A stretch of DNA of 42,571 nt from Bacteroidota bacterium (GCA_023394415.1 JAEXAR010000022.1:1-42571); one strand, 5' to 3'. Positions 7,690 to 16,481 are shown, numbered from the stretch's first letter. Notes: generated by a model from the letters alone, not told the origin. Translations and numbers: made by a program.

Positions 7690-8739
7690 AAACCAAACAA
7701 ACAAAACCCTGATTTTCTTCACATTGGTGGAAAACTTCTGAAGTGGTACGAAACCCATGCGAGAGACCTCCCATGGCGAAATAATAAACAACCGTATAAT
7801 ATTTGGGTTTGCGAAATTGTATTGCAGCAAACACAGGTAAAACAGGGACTTAATCATTATATTAATTTCATTAAACGCTTTCCTAATGTAGAATCTTTGG
7901 CAGAAGCTGATACTGATGAGGTATTATTATATTGGAAAGGTCTTGGATATTACTCCAGAGCATTGAATTTACATAAGGCAGCCAAACAGATTGTGGAGGA
8001 TTTCGGTGGGAAATTTCCAGAACGATATGATGAATTGCTAAAACTTAAGGGTGTAGGAAAATATACCGCAGCAGCAATTTCCAGTATTTGTTTTGACGAA
8101 AAAATTCCTGCAGTGGACGGTAATTTTTATAGGGTCTTATCAAGAGTTTTTGCAGATGATTTTGATATTTCGCAACCTTCAGCATTCAAATATTTTACAG
8201 AATTAGCTTTACTGATGATGCCTGAACAAAAAGCAGGCGACTTCAATCAAGCTATTATGGATTTGGGTTCTGAAATTTGTAAACCTAAAAATCCGTTATG
8301 CGAAATTTGTCCTCTAAATGAAGATTGCCTCGCCTTTCAATCAGGAAATATTCAGCAGTTTCCGGTTAAACTTAAAAAAACAAAATCTACGGATTTATTC
8401 CTTCAATATTACTTTGTGTATTATAAAAATCAGTTTCTGATCAAACAGCGCAAAGATGATTTTATCTGGAAGAAACTTTATGAGTTCCCAACAAAAATTC
8501 CGAAAGAATTGGAGGATAGTATTCAAAAATCGATAGTGATTAAGCATAAATTGACTCATAAAAATCTGTCAATACAAATTGATAATGTGGAAATTAAGGA
8601 AAAAAGCCAATTTATTTCACTTGCAAAAGAAAACCAATTTAACGTTGTGGATTATTCTGAATCTAATAATAAATCATTCCCCAAACCTTTGGAGAATTTT
8701 TTGAATAAATGGATTCAGGGACCGACTGAAATTAAATGA
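7687..8739 (+). CDS. mutY: A/G-specific adenine glycosylase MutY
   Basis: The protein has 350 residues. It removes adenine mispaired with 8-oxoguanine. The HhH-GPD domain contains E43 (CEIVLQQTQV), the helix-hairpin-helix LKGVGKYTA (120-128) and catalytic D144 (AVDGN). The 4Fe-4S cluster cysteines are C198, C205, C208 and C214 (C-x6-C-x2-C-x5-C). A C-terminal NUDIX-like 8-oxoG recognition domain spans about 235-340. No ATG lies near the conserved N-terminus, so the start is taken as the TTG at 7687. The gene diverges from HU with only 46 bp between the two start codons. Confidence 0.92.
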   Translation: MKPNKQNPDFLHIGGKLLKWYETHARDLPWRNNKQPYNIWVCEIVLQQTQVKQGLNHYINFIKRFPNVESLAEADTDEVLLYWKGLGYYSRALNLHKAAKQIVEDFGGKFPERYDELLKLKGVGKYTAAAISSICFDEKIPAVDGNFYRVLSRVFADDFDISQPSAFKYFTELALLMMPEQKAGDFNQAIMDLGSEICKPKNPLCEICPLNEDCLAFQSGNIQQFPVKLKKTKSTDLFLQYYFVYYKNQFLIKQRKDDFIWKKLYEFPTKIPKELEDSIQKSIVIKHKLTHKNLSIQIDNVEIKEKSQFISLAKENQFNVVDYSESNNKSFPKPLENFLNKWIQGPTEIK

Positions 8740-8803
8740 TTAAATAATTGATATGCAAAAACAAAACAAAGGTCTCTGAATCTTTTTATTGTTCCAAAAA
8801 CAT

Positions 8804-8811
8804 TATTTTTG
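8804..8811 (+). promoter_or_regulatory. -7 box directly before gldD
   Basis: TATTTTTG ends 4 nt before the ATG of gldD at 8816. If used, transcription would start at or inside the start codon. Confidence 0.45.
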
Positions 8812-8815
8812 CAAA

Positions 8816-9373
8816 ATGTTTAAAATAGCGACTTTTATTTTAGTCACAATTCTTTTGGTTTCCTGCGGGAAAGATTCTGTTCCAAAACCTGCAGGTGATT
8901 TGCGTTTGGAATATCCTTCTGTTGGTTATCAGCAATTTACATCAAACTGTCCATATACTTTTGAGTATTCAAACTATGCTGAAGTAAAGCCCGGGAAGCA
9001 GAATTGTTGGTTCTATATTACCTATCCAGAAATGAAAGCCCGTGTTTTTGTCACATATTTTCCAGTAAAAAATGATTTTGCCCAACATGTGAGAGAGGCG
9101 GAAAAAATGGTATATGAGCATACCATTAAAGCTTCATCCATTAATACAAAATCCTTCAGCTATCCCGAGAATAAAGTGTATGGAAACTTTTATGAATTAA
9201 AAGGACAAAGTGCCTCAAACATTCAGTTTTATGCAACGGACAGCACAAAACATTTTGTAACTGCCAACCTTTATTTTAACAGTAGGCCAAAACCCGATTC
9301 GCTTGCTCCAGCAGTGGATTATATTAAAAAAGATATTCTGCATATGTTGGATACCTTTAAATGGAAGAAATAG
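8816..9373 (+). CDS. gldD: Gliding-motility lipoprotein GldD
   Basis: The protein has 185 residues. The signal MFKIATFILVTILLVSC makes C17 the lipidated residue. The mature N-terminus PKPAGDLRLEYPSVGYQ matches the conserved PKPxGxxRLxYP start of GldD. GldD is required for gliding and for function of the type IX secretion machinery in Flavobacterium johnsoniae; in non-gliding relatives it is retained with type IX secretion. I chose the ATG at 8816 over an upstream TTG because it begins the signal peptide. The gene follows mutY by 76 nt, the same gene order seen in several flavobacteria. Confidence 0.88.
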   Translation: MFKIATFILVTILLVSCGKDSVPKPAGDLRLEYPSVGYQQFTSNCPYTFEYSNYAEVKPGKQNCWFYITYPEMKARVFVTYFPVKNDFAQHVREAEKMVYEHTIKASSINTKSFSYPENKVYGNFYELKGQSASNIQFYATDSTKHFVTANLYFNSRPKPDSLAPAVDYIKKDILHMLDTFKWKK

Positions 9374-9453
9374 GGAAATAATAATTAAAAAAGGTAAAAT
9401 TCTTAACTCTTAAGAACTTGAACCTGAAATTTGAAACAAAAAATTATATATAA

Positions 9454-10383
9454 ATGAAACTATTAGTAGTGGGTTCCGTAGCGTTTGATGCAATTGAGAC
9501 ACCTTTCGGAAAAACTGATAAAATTTTAGGTGGTGCAGCAACTTTCATCGGTTTAGCTGCTTCAGTCCTTAAAACGGATGTAAGCCTTGTTTCTGTGGTG
9601 GGAGGCGATTTTCCACAGGAATATTTGGATATGCTAACCTCAAAAAATGTCAATGTTGACGGTGTAGAAATCGTAAAAGATGGCAAGACCTTCTTCTGGA
9701 GCGGAAGATACCACAACGACTTAAATTCTAGAGACACTTTGGTAACCGAAGTAAACGTACTAGAAAATTTTGATCCTAAAGTTCCTGAAAGCGGCAAAGA
9801 TGCGGAGGTACTTTTATTAGGAAATCTACATCCGGGAGTTCAGCTTTCTGTTTTGGAAAAAATGGAAAAACGACCTAAACTGGTGATTTTGGATACGATG
9901 AATTTTTGGATGGATACCGCTTGGGATGTGTTGATGGAGATGATTTCTAAAACTGATGTTATTACTATTAACGATGAAGAAGCAAGACAACTTTCCGGTG
10001 AATATTCATTGGTAAAGGCTGCACAGAAAATCCACGAGATGGGACCGGATTATGTAATTATTAAAAAGGGTGAACATGGTGCATTACTCTTCCACGAAGG
10101 AAAAGTTTTCGCAATTCCGGCGTTGCCTTTGGAGGAAGTTTTCGATCCTACAGGAGCAGGAGATACTTTTGCAGGTGGTTTTGCAGCACATTTGGCAAAA
10201 ACAGGAGATTTCAGTTTTGATAATATGAAATCTGCAATTATTGTAGGTTCTGCAATGGCTTCTTTTACGGTAGAAAAATTTGGTACAGAGAGGCTTCAGG
10301 AAGTTACACAACAAGATTTGCTAAACCGTGTGGCACTTTTCAAGCAACTCACTACTTTCGAAGTAGACCTGTATTTTGATTAA
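9454..10383 (+). CDS. PfkB-family carbohydrate/nucleoside kinase
   Basis: The protein has 309 residues. It is a ribokinase-fold kinase that phosphorylates a sugar or nucleoside with ATP in the cytoplasm. GGAATFIGLAAS (26-37) is the substrate-side glycine motif, and DPTGAGDTFAGGF (231-243) is the PfkB signature 2, with D237 as catalytic base. TINDEEARQL (171-180) is the usual E-containing segment. The substrate cannot be assigned. The short spacer (15 nt) to the following isomerase suggests a shared transcript with the two parvulin genes. Confidence 0.88.
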   Translation: MKLLVVGSVAFDAIETPFGKTDKILGGAATFIGLAASVLKTDVSLVSVVGGDFPQEYLDMLTSKNVNVDGVEIVKDGKTFFWSGRYHNDLNSRDTLVTEVNVLENFDPKVPESGKDAEVLLLGNLHPGVQLSVLEKMEKRPKLVILDTMNFWMDTAWDVLMEMISKTDVITINDEEARQLSGEYSLVKAAQKIHEMGPDYVIIKKGEHGALLFHEGKVFAIPALPLEEVFDPTGAGDTFAGGFAAHLAKTGDFSFDNMKSAIIVGSAMASFTVEKFGTERLQEVTQQDLLNRVALFKQLTTFEVDLYFD

Positions 10384-10398
10384 TAAATAATTTGATTG

Positions 10399-12222
10399 AT
10401 GAAGAAAATTGCATATTTACTCTTTCTAGCATTAGGAACATCCCTTTTTTCACAATATATGATCGTGGGAAAAGACAGTATTTCCCTTCAAGATTTCAAG
10501 AAGGATAATCTTTATGGCCTCCAAAATGCAGGTGTAAATAAAACGATTAAAAGCATTCAGGATTTTCTTTTGTTACAGCAGTTGGCAGAAGAAAAGAAAG
10601 CAGATACACTTTTTTATTTTAGACAAAGATTAGCTCAAAAAGCCTCTGAACTTAGAGACCAATATTATTTTCCTGCACAGATGGAACAATCACTGCTGGA
10701 AGAGTATGTGAATGCCAATAAAGTAGAAAGGAATGTTTTGTTTTTCAGTGTGCAAAAAGCAGAAGGCGATAAAACCGATTACAGAAAGGTATATAATGAT
10801 ATTGTTTCTGGTAAATTGAAGATGGAAGATGCCATAAAAACTTATGTTAAACAACCATCAGAACCGCTATATATAAAACCCGGAATCGTATCACAACACA
10901 TTTATGGTGAACTGATGAATCTTCAACCCGGTGGTTATACTAAATTGTATGAGGATCATCAATCCGTTACCTTTGCTAAATTACTCAATACAAGACCTAG
11001 CCTTGGTTACTTGGTTTTCGGTACTTTATCTTATCCTAACGATGCTGAAAGTGCCAAGAAGAAAGGTGAAATTTTTTCAGCGCTTCAATCTGGTAAGAAA
11101 TTTAATGAAGTTACGGCACAATTTGGTACTACAGAAAGTGAAAAAGAAAGAGGTGGTGCTGTTTTTGGGTCTCCAACTTTGCCTGAGGTTATTTACAATG
11201 CCCTGAAAAACAAAAAGGTAGGGGAATATACAGAGCCGGTTTTATATGATGGGCAATACTTTATTTTCTATGTTTATAACATTGTTCCTTATCAAATTAC
11301 GGAGAAGAATAGAGATTTCTTCAAAAAAGAAATGATGAATTCTAATTATGCAGACGAACTTCACAACCGCTTAATTGCAAGCTTAAGGAATACTCCTGCT
11401 TATAAAGAGACTAAAGATTTTGATGAGATTAAAAAATCATATCAGGCCTTTCAGAATTTTAAAAATTTAAATAGTATACTTTATTCCTACGGTAAGCATC
11501 AGTTTACTTTTGGAGCGTTGAAGAAAGAGATTTCTGATAGAGCTGAAATCGCAAAACTTCCGCCAGCAAGCTGGAAAGAACTTATGGAGATGAGAAGGGA
11601 TGGATTTGTATTAAATTCCTACTCAAAAGATTTTCAAAATAAACCTGAAGTAAAGAAACCTATTGATGCTGAAAGGAAAATGATATTTTCGGAATATATC
11701 TTTTCCGAATATCTGAAAAAGGAAATCACCAATAATCCTAAATGGCTTACAGATTACTATAACCAAAATAAATCGAAATATATTTGGGAAGAAAGAGCAC
11801 AAGGTAGAGTTGCCATTGTAGCTGATGAAAAACTTGTTTCGGAGGTTCAGAAGCAAATAAAAGACATTAAAAACTGGGAGGTTCTTAAGAAGAAATACGA
11901 TAACCAGTTGAATGCTAAAAATCAAATCCTTGTCCATTTTGAAGAAGGTAAAATGTCTAAAGATGCGGATGTATTTATGAAGAACGGAGTTCCTTTCAAG
12001 AAAGGTGTTTATACAACTAAAATAGGAGATAGGAATTTGGTTATTGCTTTGGATGATATTTTACCACCAACTCAAATGACTGAAGAGGAAGCTAAAGAAC
12101 TCCTTTATGATGCAGTAACGGAACAAAAACTTCAGGAAATTATTGCACAACAAAGGGCAAAAACCAAAATTGTAGTGGAGAGTGCCTTTATAAAAGATTT
12201 AGAAGCAAATTTTAAGAAATAA
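10399..12222 (+). CDS. Periplasmic parvulin-type peptidyl-prolyl isomerase (multi-domain, PpiC/SurA-like)
   Basis: The protein has 607 residues from the ATG at 10399 (a TTG one codon earlier is not needed). MKKIAYLLFLALGTSLFSQ is a signal peptide, so the protein acts in the periplasm. A clear parvulin domain covers about residues 200-297 (GYLVFGTLSYP to QYFIFYVYNI), including GGAVFGSPTLPEVIYNAL. A weaker parvulin-like block precedes it (about 110-198) and another follows near the C-terminus (about 460-570), so three repeats are likely, only the middle one looking complete. It sits between the PfkB kinase and SurA and probably helps fold outer-membrane proteins with SurA. Confidence 0.85.
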   Translation: MKKIAYLLFLALGTSLFSQYMIVGKDSISLQDFKKDNLYGLQNAGVNKTIKSIQDFLLLQQLAEEKKADTLFYFRQRLAQKASELRDQYYFPAQMEQSLLEEYVNANKVERNVLFFSVQKAEGDKTDYRKVYNDIVSGKLKMEDAIKTYVKQPSEPLYIKPGIVSQHIYGELMNLQPGGYTKLYEDHQSVTFAKLLNTRPSLGYLVFGTLSYPNDAESAKKKGEIFSALQSGKKFNEVTAQFGTTESEKERGGAVFGSPTLPEVIYNALKNKKVGEYTEPVLYDGQYFIFYVYNIVPYQITEKNRDFFKKEMMNSNYADELHNRLIASLRNTPAYKETKDFDEIKKSYQAFQNFKNLNSILYSYGKHQFTFGALKKEISDRAEIAKLPPASWKELMEMRRDGFVLNSYSKDFQNKPEVKKPIDAERKMIFSEYIFSEYLKKEITNNPKWLTDYYNQNKSKYIWEERAQGRVAIVADEKLVSEVQKQIKDIKNWEVLKKKYDNQLNAKNQILVHFEEGKMSKDADVFMKNGVPFKKGVYTTKIGDRNLVIALDDILPPTQMTEEEAKELLYDAVTEQKLQEIIAQQRAKTKIVVESAFIKDLEANFKK

Positions 12223-12259
12223 TTATAAAAATAAATTAAGCAAAATTGAATTAGAAGTT

Positions 12260-12267
12260 TAATTTTG
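12260..12267 (+). promoter_or_regulatory. Putative -7 box of surA
   Basis: TAATTTTG followed by CAG lies 19 nt before the surA ATG, in the 64-nt spacer after the preceding isomerase gene. Confidence 0.4.
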
Positions 12268-12286
12268 CAGATTATAAAATTTTAAG

Positions 12287-13642
12287 ATGGTAAAAAACGT
12301 AAAGTTACTTTCACTTTTTGTTGCAGTTTTTACTCTTTTTTCAGTAAAACTTAGCGCACAGTTGCAGAAGGGTTCTTTGGTAGACGGTATTACAGCTGTT
12401 ATTGGTAATGAAATTGTTTTAGAATCTGATATAGATGAACAGTTGAATTACGCAAAACAGCAAGGCGTAAATGTGACCGATCGTTGCGAGTTTTTAGAAA
12501 CTTTTGTCAATAATAAACTTTTAATTTACGAAGCTAAAAGGGATACTCTTATTGCCAACCAATCTGCAATGCTTAAAGAGAGAGCCAACCAAAAATACAA
12601 CCAAATTCTTAGAGGTTTTCCGGATGAGAAAGCAATGCTTAATGCTTATAAGTTCCGTACGTCTTACGAAATGAAAAATGCTATCGAGAAAATTGATACT
12701 GATCAATATTACATGCAGCAGAAATATCTCCGTGTTACCGATAAAGTGGATGTAACACCAAACGAAGTAACGGATTTTTATAATACTCATAAGCATCAGT
12801 TACCTATGGTAAAAGATGAAGTTTCTATTTCACAAATTATGATGTTTCCGAAACTTACAGATGCTCATAAAGATGAGTTGAAAGCCAAACTGCTAAAGAT
12901 AAAACAAGACATCCAAAACGGAGAAAGTTTTGAGCAAATGGCTAGAATCTATTCGGAAGATGAAGGCTCTGCTTCTAATGGTGGTTTGTTTACAAACGTA
13001 GGAAAAGGCACAATGGTAAAGCCTTTCGAAGCTGCTGCATTAAACCTTCAAGAAGGAGAAATATCTGATCCGGTAGAAACTGAATTCGGTTATCACATTA
13101 TCCAACTCATAAAAAAGAGCGGGAAAGTTTACGATGTAAGACATATTTTACTAAAATCAACTCCAAATGCGGAAGAAATAGCGGCTGCAAGAGAAGAACT
13201 TAACAATATTAAAAAACAGATTGAGGAAGGTAAAACTACCTTTAAAGAAGCTGCTTATAGATATTCTGATGATAAAAATACCAAGTTTAACGGTGGTATG
13301 ATTTCATCTCAGGATGGTACCAGTAAAATCGAGAAAATGAACCTTCCGCCAACTTTGGCATATCAAATTGCGGGACATAATGCAGGTGATATTACAGATG
13401 CATTTACCGATGAAAATGAAAGAGGCCAAAAAACTGTTAATATCGTTATGGTGAATGAGGTAATACCAGCACACCAACTTGATATTGCAACAGATTATGA
13501 AAGGATTAAAAACCTTACACTCGAGAGAAAAAAAGGTGAAACCGTTCAAAGATGGATTAAATCTAAATTGCCGGATGTATTTATCTCCATTAACGAAAGA
13601 TATAGTCACTGTTCATTTAAATCCAATTGGGACAAAAATTAA
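12287..13642 (+). CDS. surA: SurA-like periplasmic chaperone/peptidyl-prolyl isomerase
   Basis: The protein has 451 residues with a signal peptide (MVKNVKLLSLFVAVFTLFSV). The SurA N-terminal domain begins at DGITAVIGNEIVLESDIDEQ. Two parvulin domains follow: about 174-279 (ISQIMMFPKL ... GYHIIQLIKK) and 281-390 (DVRHILLKSTP ... NIVMVNEV). The first has the full SEDEGSASNGGLF motif; the second has YSDDKNTKFNGGMI. SurA escorts beta-barrel proteins through the periplasm to the outer membrane assembly machinery. The protein ends with SINERYSHCSFKSNW, an ending seen in other flavobacterial SurA proteins. A strong terminator follows. Confidence 0.9.
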   Translation: MVKNVKLLSLFVAVFTLFSVKLSAQLQKGSLVDGITAVIGNEIVLESDIDEQLNYAKQQGVNVTDRCEFLETFVNNKLLIYEAKRDTLIANQSAMLKERANQKYNQILRGFPDEKAMLNAYKFRTSYEMKNAIEKIDTDQYYMQQKYLRVTDKVDVTPNEVTDFYNTHKHQLPMVKDEVSISQIMMFPKLTDAHKDELKAKLLKIKQDIQNGESFEQMARIYSEDEGSASNGGLFTNVGKGTMVKPFEAAALNLQEGEISDPVETEFGYHIIQLIKKSGKVYDVRHILLKSTPNAEEIAAAREELNNIKKQIEEGKTTFKEAAYRYSDDKNTKFNGGMISSQDGTSKIEKMNLPPTLAYQIAGHNAGDITDAFTDENERGQKTVNIVMVNEVIPAHQLDIATDYERIKNLTLERKKGETVQRWIKSKLPDVFISINERYSHCSFKSNWDKN

Positions 13643-13650
13643 AATCATAT

Positions 13651-13683
13651 AAATCCTTCAGAATCTCTGAAGGATTTTTTATT
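13651..13683 (+). terminator. Intrinsic terminator of surA
   Basis: AAATCCTTCAG (13651-13661) pairs with CTGAAGGATTT (13667-13677), followed by a T-run. Confidence 0.9.
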
Positions 13684-13687
13684 TTTG
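13680..13687 (+). promoter_or_regulatory. -7 box directly before the nitronate monooxygenase-like gene
   Basis: TATTTTTG ends 3 nt before the ATG at 13691 and overlaps the T-run of the surA terminator. It is a candidate leaderless promoter. Confidence 0.4.
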
Positions 13688-13690
13688 AGT

Positions 13691-14677
13691 ATGAGTAATT
13701 ATATTGATTTTGCGGCAGCAAAAAAAATTAAAGAAATGCAGAAAAAAAATAGAATTTCAGAGCTTTTTCAAATTAAATATCCAATCATTCAGGGAGGGAT
13801 GATTTGGCATTCAGGATGGCGTTTGGCGTCTGCAGTTTCTAATTGTGGCGGACTTGGCTTAATTGGTGCCGGAAGTATGTATCCAGATATTCTGCGAGAG
13901 AATATACAGAAATGTAAAGCAGCAACCGATAAACCTTTTGGAGTGAATGTGCCAATGCTATATCCAAATCTAGAAGAAATCGTAAATATTATACTTGAAG
14001 AAGGAGTAAAAATAGTTTTCACTTCGGCAGGTAATCCTACAGCCTATACCGAAACGCTACAAAAAGAAGGTTTGAAGGTAGCGCACGTCGTTTCATCCAC
14101 TAAATTTGCCATGAAATGTGAAGACGCAGGTGTAGATGCCATTGTTGCCGAAGGTTTCGAAGCTGGTGGACATAACGGTAGAGATGAAACCACAACAATG
14201 GTTTTAATTCCCAATGTGAAAAAACATATTACAAAACCACTCATTGCTGCAGGTGGTATTGCTTTGGGTTCGCAGATGAAAGCAGCGATGATTTTAGGTG
14301 CTGATGGTGTACAGATTGGTTCACGTTTCGCCGCAACTGAAGAAGCCAGTTCACACGAAAATTGGAAAAATCTAATCAAAAATTTGAATGAAGGTGACAC
14401 CCAACTTACCTTGAAAGAACTTGCGCCTGTTCGTTTGGTGAAAAATAAGTTTTATCACGATTTAGAAAAGTTATACGAAAACGGTCGTAATGTGGAAGCT
14501 TTGAAAGAAACTTTAGGTAGAGCCCGTGCAAAACGTGGTATGTTTGAAGGCGATTTGGAAGAAGGTGAATTAGAAATAGGGCAGGTCTCAGCTTTAATTG
14601 ATGAGGTTTTGCCTGTAGAAATAGTTTTTAAAAATCTTTTGAAGGAGTTTGAAGAAGCCAATTTTGTAGATTTCTGA
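13691..14677 (+). CDS. Nitronate monooxygenase / FabK-type FMN oxidoreductase
   Basis: The protein has 328 residues from the ATG at 13691. It is a TIM-barrel FMN enzyme. Features include PIIQGGMIW (about 31-39), GGLGLIGAGSM, EGFEAGGHNGRDETTTM (about 154-170) and AAGGIALG followed by ILGADGVQIGSRFAATEE (about 190-220), the FMN phosphate region. Members of this class are named nitronate monooxygenase or enoyl-ACP reductase II; sequence alone does not separate the two here. Because of the AGGHNGR segment I prefer the nitronate monooxygenase class. It appears monocistronic, lying between a terminator and a pseudogene region. Confidence 0.85.
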   Translation: MSNYIDFAAAKKIKEMQKKNRISELFQIKYPIIQGGMIWHSGWRLASAVSNCGGLGLIGAGSMYPDILRENIQKCKAATDKPFGVNVPMLYPNLEEIVNIILEEGVKIVFTSAGNPTAYTETLQKEGLKVAHVVSSTKFAMKCEDAGVDAIVAEGFEAGGHNGRDETTTMVLIPNVKKHITKPLIAAGGIALGSQMKAAMILGADGVQIGSRFAATEEASSHENWKNLIKNLNEGDTQLTLKELAPVRLVKNKFYHDLEKLYENGRNVEALKETLGRARAKRGMFEGDLEEGELEIGQVSALIDEVLPVEIVFKNLLKEFEEANFVDF

Positions 14678-14876
14678 AAGTTTTAGTTCATAAAAAAAAG
14701 TCTTTTATAGACATTTAAAAGAGGTTTTTATTTTTGTTCTTAATTGTTTGACAGTCATTTATTATAAATTGAACGTATTTGAAGGGGCTTTGCAACTAAA
14801 TGTAACTAATAGTTGTATTAAATATCAACCCCGTTTTTTGCAAATACAGTGTTATCTACCGCTTTTTTGTTTAGAA

Positions 14877-15490
14877 TTATTGGAACTTCATTGTTACCAA
14901 GAAATAGTGCGGAATTTTAAATTGTTCACCTAATTTTTCTGGCTTAATATCCGCTTGAACTACTTCGCAATAAGAAGCAGAACCATCTTTATGTAAAGTT
15001 GGTGTGATAATGGCTAAAATAGCAAATTCTTCATCAATGGGATTTTCAATTGCAATTTTTTAATTGAAAAAGTCACGCATAAGATAATCTTCCGCTTTTC
15101 TATAAAGTTTGAAATTTTTTACTCCACTCCCATAAGTTTCAGACCGAAGTTGTATTTTTAAATTTTCTCTTGAAATTTCTGAAAAGATTTTAAATTTTAG
15201 TTGGGAATATTTTATTTTAAAATAGTCGGTTTCAGTTCAGTCAAATAAAATCTTTGTATCAGTCAATTTACCATCTTTAAACTCCTTGATAAGACTTTAT
15301 AGGATTTATTTTTAATTTCATCACCTTGGAAAGTTAATTTTTAAACAGAAATATTTTGAAATTGAAAGAACTCCAATAATTCCTGGTTTTCAACTCCATA
15401 TTTAACAGTTGTTGTTACGGTTTTCTTTCGTCCAAAAATCAAAATTTGCAAAAGACAAAAAATAAATCTGAAGATTTTAGTTTTATCCAT
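14877..15490 (-). pseudogene. Decayed gene for a secreted protein of about 200 residues
   Basis: Starting at the ATG at 15490, the minus strand encodes a hydrophobic leader (MDKTKIFRFIFCLLQILIFG) followed by KKTVTTTVKYGVENQELLEF. The frame is broken by TAA at 15341-15343, shifts near 15290-15300, and then continues as SLIKEFKDGKLTDTKILFD, TGA at 15237-15239, a further 57 codons ending in YRKAEDYLMRDFFN, TAA at 15060-15062, and finally an open stretch containing IENPIDEEFAILAIITP, ADIKPEKLGEQFKIPH and the natural stop at 14877-14879. The 614-bp span is 3n+2, consistent with one net frameshift. I do not recognise the family. The flanking DNA (14678-14876 and 15491-15677) shows no further gene. 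Confidence 0.75.
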
Positions 15491-15677
15491 TGGGTGTGGG
15501 TTTTTATAAAATGGTAGATCAAGGAAAAATTATTTAGAAGGGTGAATCAAATCAAACAAAAATTTCAATTTCCACCAACCGAAGCGAAACCTTTAGTTCA
15601 GCCTAGCCAATACTTTTTCCGTGTAATTAATCTACAAAAATTTGTGGAATGAAAAACTAGTGTAGGTAAAAACATTA

Positions 15678-15714
15678 AATAAAATAAGACTCAAAAATGA
15701 GCCTTATTTTATTT
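15678..15714 (-). terminator. Intrinsic terminator of the rhodanese gene at 15716
   Basis: AATAAAATAAG (15678-15688) pairs with CTTATTTTATT (15703-15713), with an inner CTCA/TGAG and a 4-A loop. It adjoins the stop codon. Confidence 0.75.
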
Positions 15715-15715
15715 T

Positions 15716-16006
15716 TTAAAGATTTTCAAGTGTTTCCTTTAGCTGTGCCCAACCTCCACCGTTGTAGCCGTTTTGCAGGCCTTGTGTTGTAAGGTATTCC
15801 AGAGCTTTACCACTTCTGTTTCCACTTCTACAGAACAAAACGACGTTTTTCTCAAGATTAAGAATTTCATCTCTTCTACTTTCTACCTCACCAAGTGGGA
15901 TGTTTTTTGCACCGCTAATTTCGCCATCCATTTCCAGTTCTAATGGTTCGCGAACGTCAATTAATTCATAGTTTCCTGATTTTAGTACTTCAATTAGGTT
16001 TTCCAT
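15716..16006 (-). CDS. Single-domain rhodanese-like protein (copy 1)
   Basis: The protein has 96 residues and no signal peptide. The rhodanese fold is complete: YELIDVREPLELEMDGEISGAKNIPLG, then FCRSGNRSG (58-66), where the cysteine is the sulfur-carrying residue, and a closing NGGGWAQL. These small proteins carry persulfide sulfur between donors and acceptors. A close paralogue is encoded upstream at 16185-16481 in the same direction, separated by about 180 nt. Confidence 0.88.
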   Translation of the reverse strand: MENLIEVLKSGNYELIDVREPLELEMDGEISGAKNIPLGEVESRRDEILNLEKNVVLFCRSGNRSGKALEYLTTQGLQNGYNGGGWAQLKETLENL

Positions 16007-16184
16007 TATCTATATTTTATTTCTGCTAAAATACAGACTTTTTAAGGAAAACTGCAATGCGTAATTTAAACCATTATTTTTCAACGATTTTGTCAAATCG
16101 AAATTTAACTTACCAATAGAAAAATTTAATAAAATCAATATAATTCTAGGTTGTAGAAATTAATAAAGTATTAGCCGTATAAAA

Positions 16185-16481
16185 CTATTTTGCTTTAAGA
16201 TCTTGCATCATATAGTTCAGCATCATAAATCCGCCTCCGTTGTATACTTCCTCCACATTATTGTCATTCAGGAAGGCAACTACGCTTCCTGATCTTCCGC
16301 CACTTCTACAGAAAACGATTTTTGGGCCTTTTATTTCTTTTATTTCGTTGAGTTTTTGTTGTACTTGTCCCATAGGGATATTGATGGCTTCGTCTATCTT
16401 ACCATCCATCATCAGCTCCATGGGTTCGCGTACATCGATTAGGGTGAAATTTCCGTTGTTTAGGATGTCCTGTATATTCAT
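16185..16481 (-). CDS. Single-domain rhodanese-like protein (copy 2)
   Basis: The protein has 98 residues from the ATG at 16481 (MNIQDILNNGNFTLIDVREP). An earlier in-frame ATG at 16517 would add 12 residues (MENFIKTKKFKP), but the internal start aligns exactly with the start of the neighbouring paralogue. The active-site loop FCRSGGRSG carries the persulfide cysteine. The end is NGGGFMMLNYMMQDLKAK. The two copies look like an old tandem duplication. They lie upstream of, and divergent from, queG. Confidence 0.88.
   Translation of the reverse strand: MNIQDILNNGNFTLIDVREPMELMMDGKIDEAINIPMGQVQQKLNEIKEIKGPKIVFCRSGGRSGSVVAFLNDNNVEEVYNGGGFMMLNYMMQDLKAK

Noticed and set aside
9400..9416. TTCTTAA-CTC-TTAAGAA hairpin upstream of the PfkB gene
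   Set aside because: Weak AT-only stem with no T-run; common by chance in such DNA.
14748..14933. Plus-strand open frame of 61 codons
   Set aside because: It overlaps the end of the decayed minus-strand gene, has no start context and encodes no recognisable sequence.
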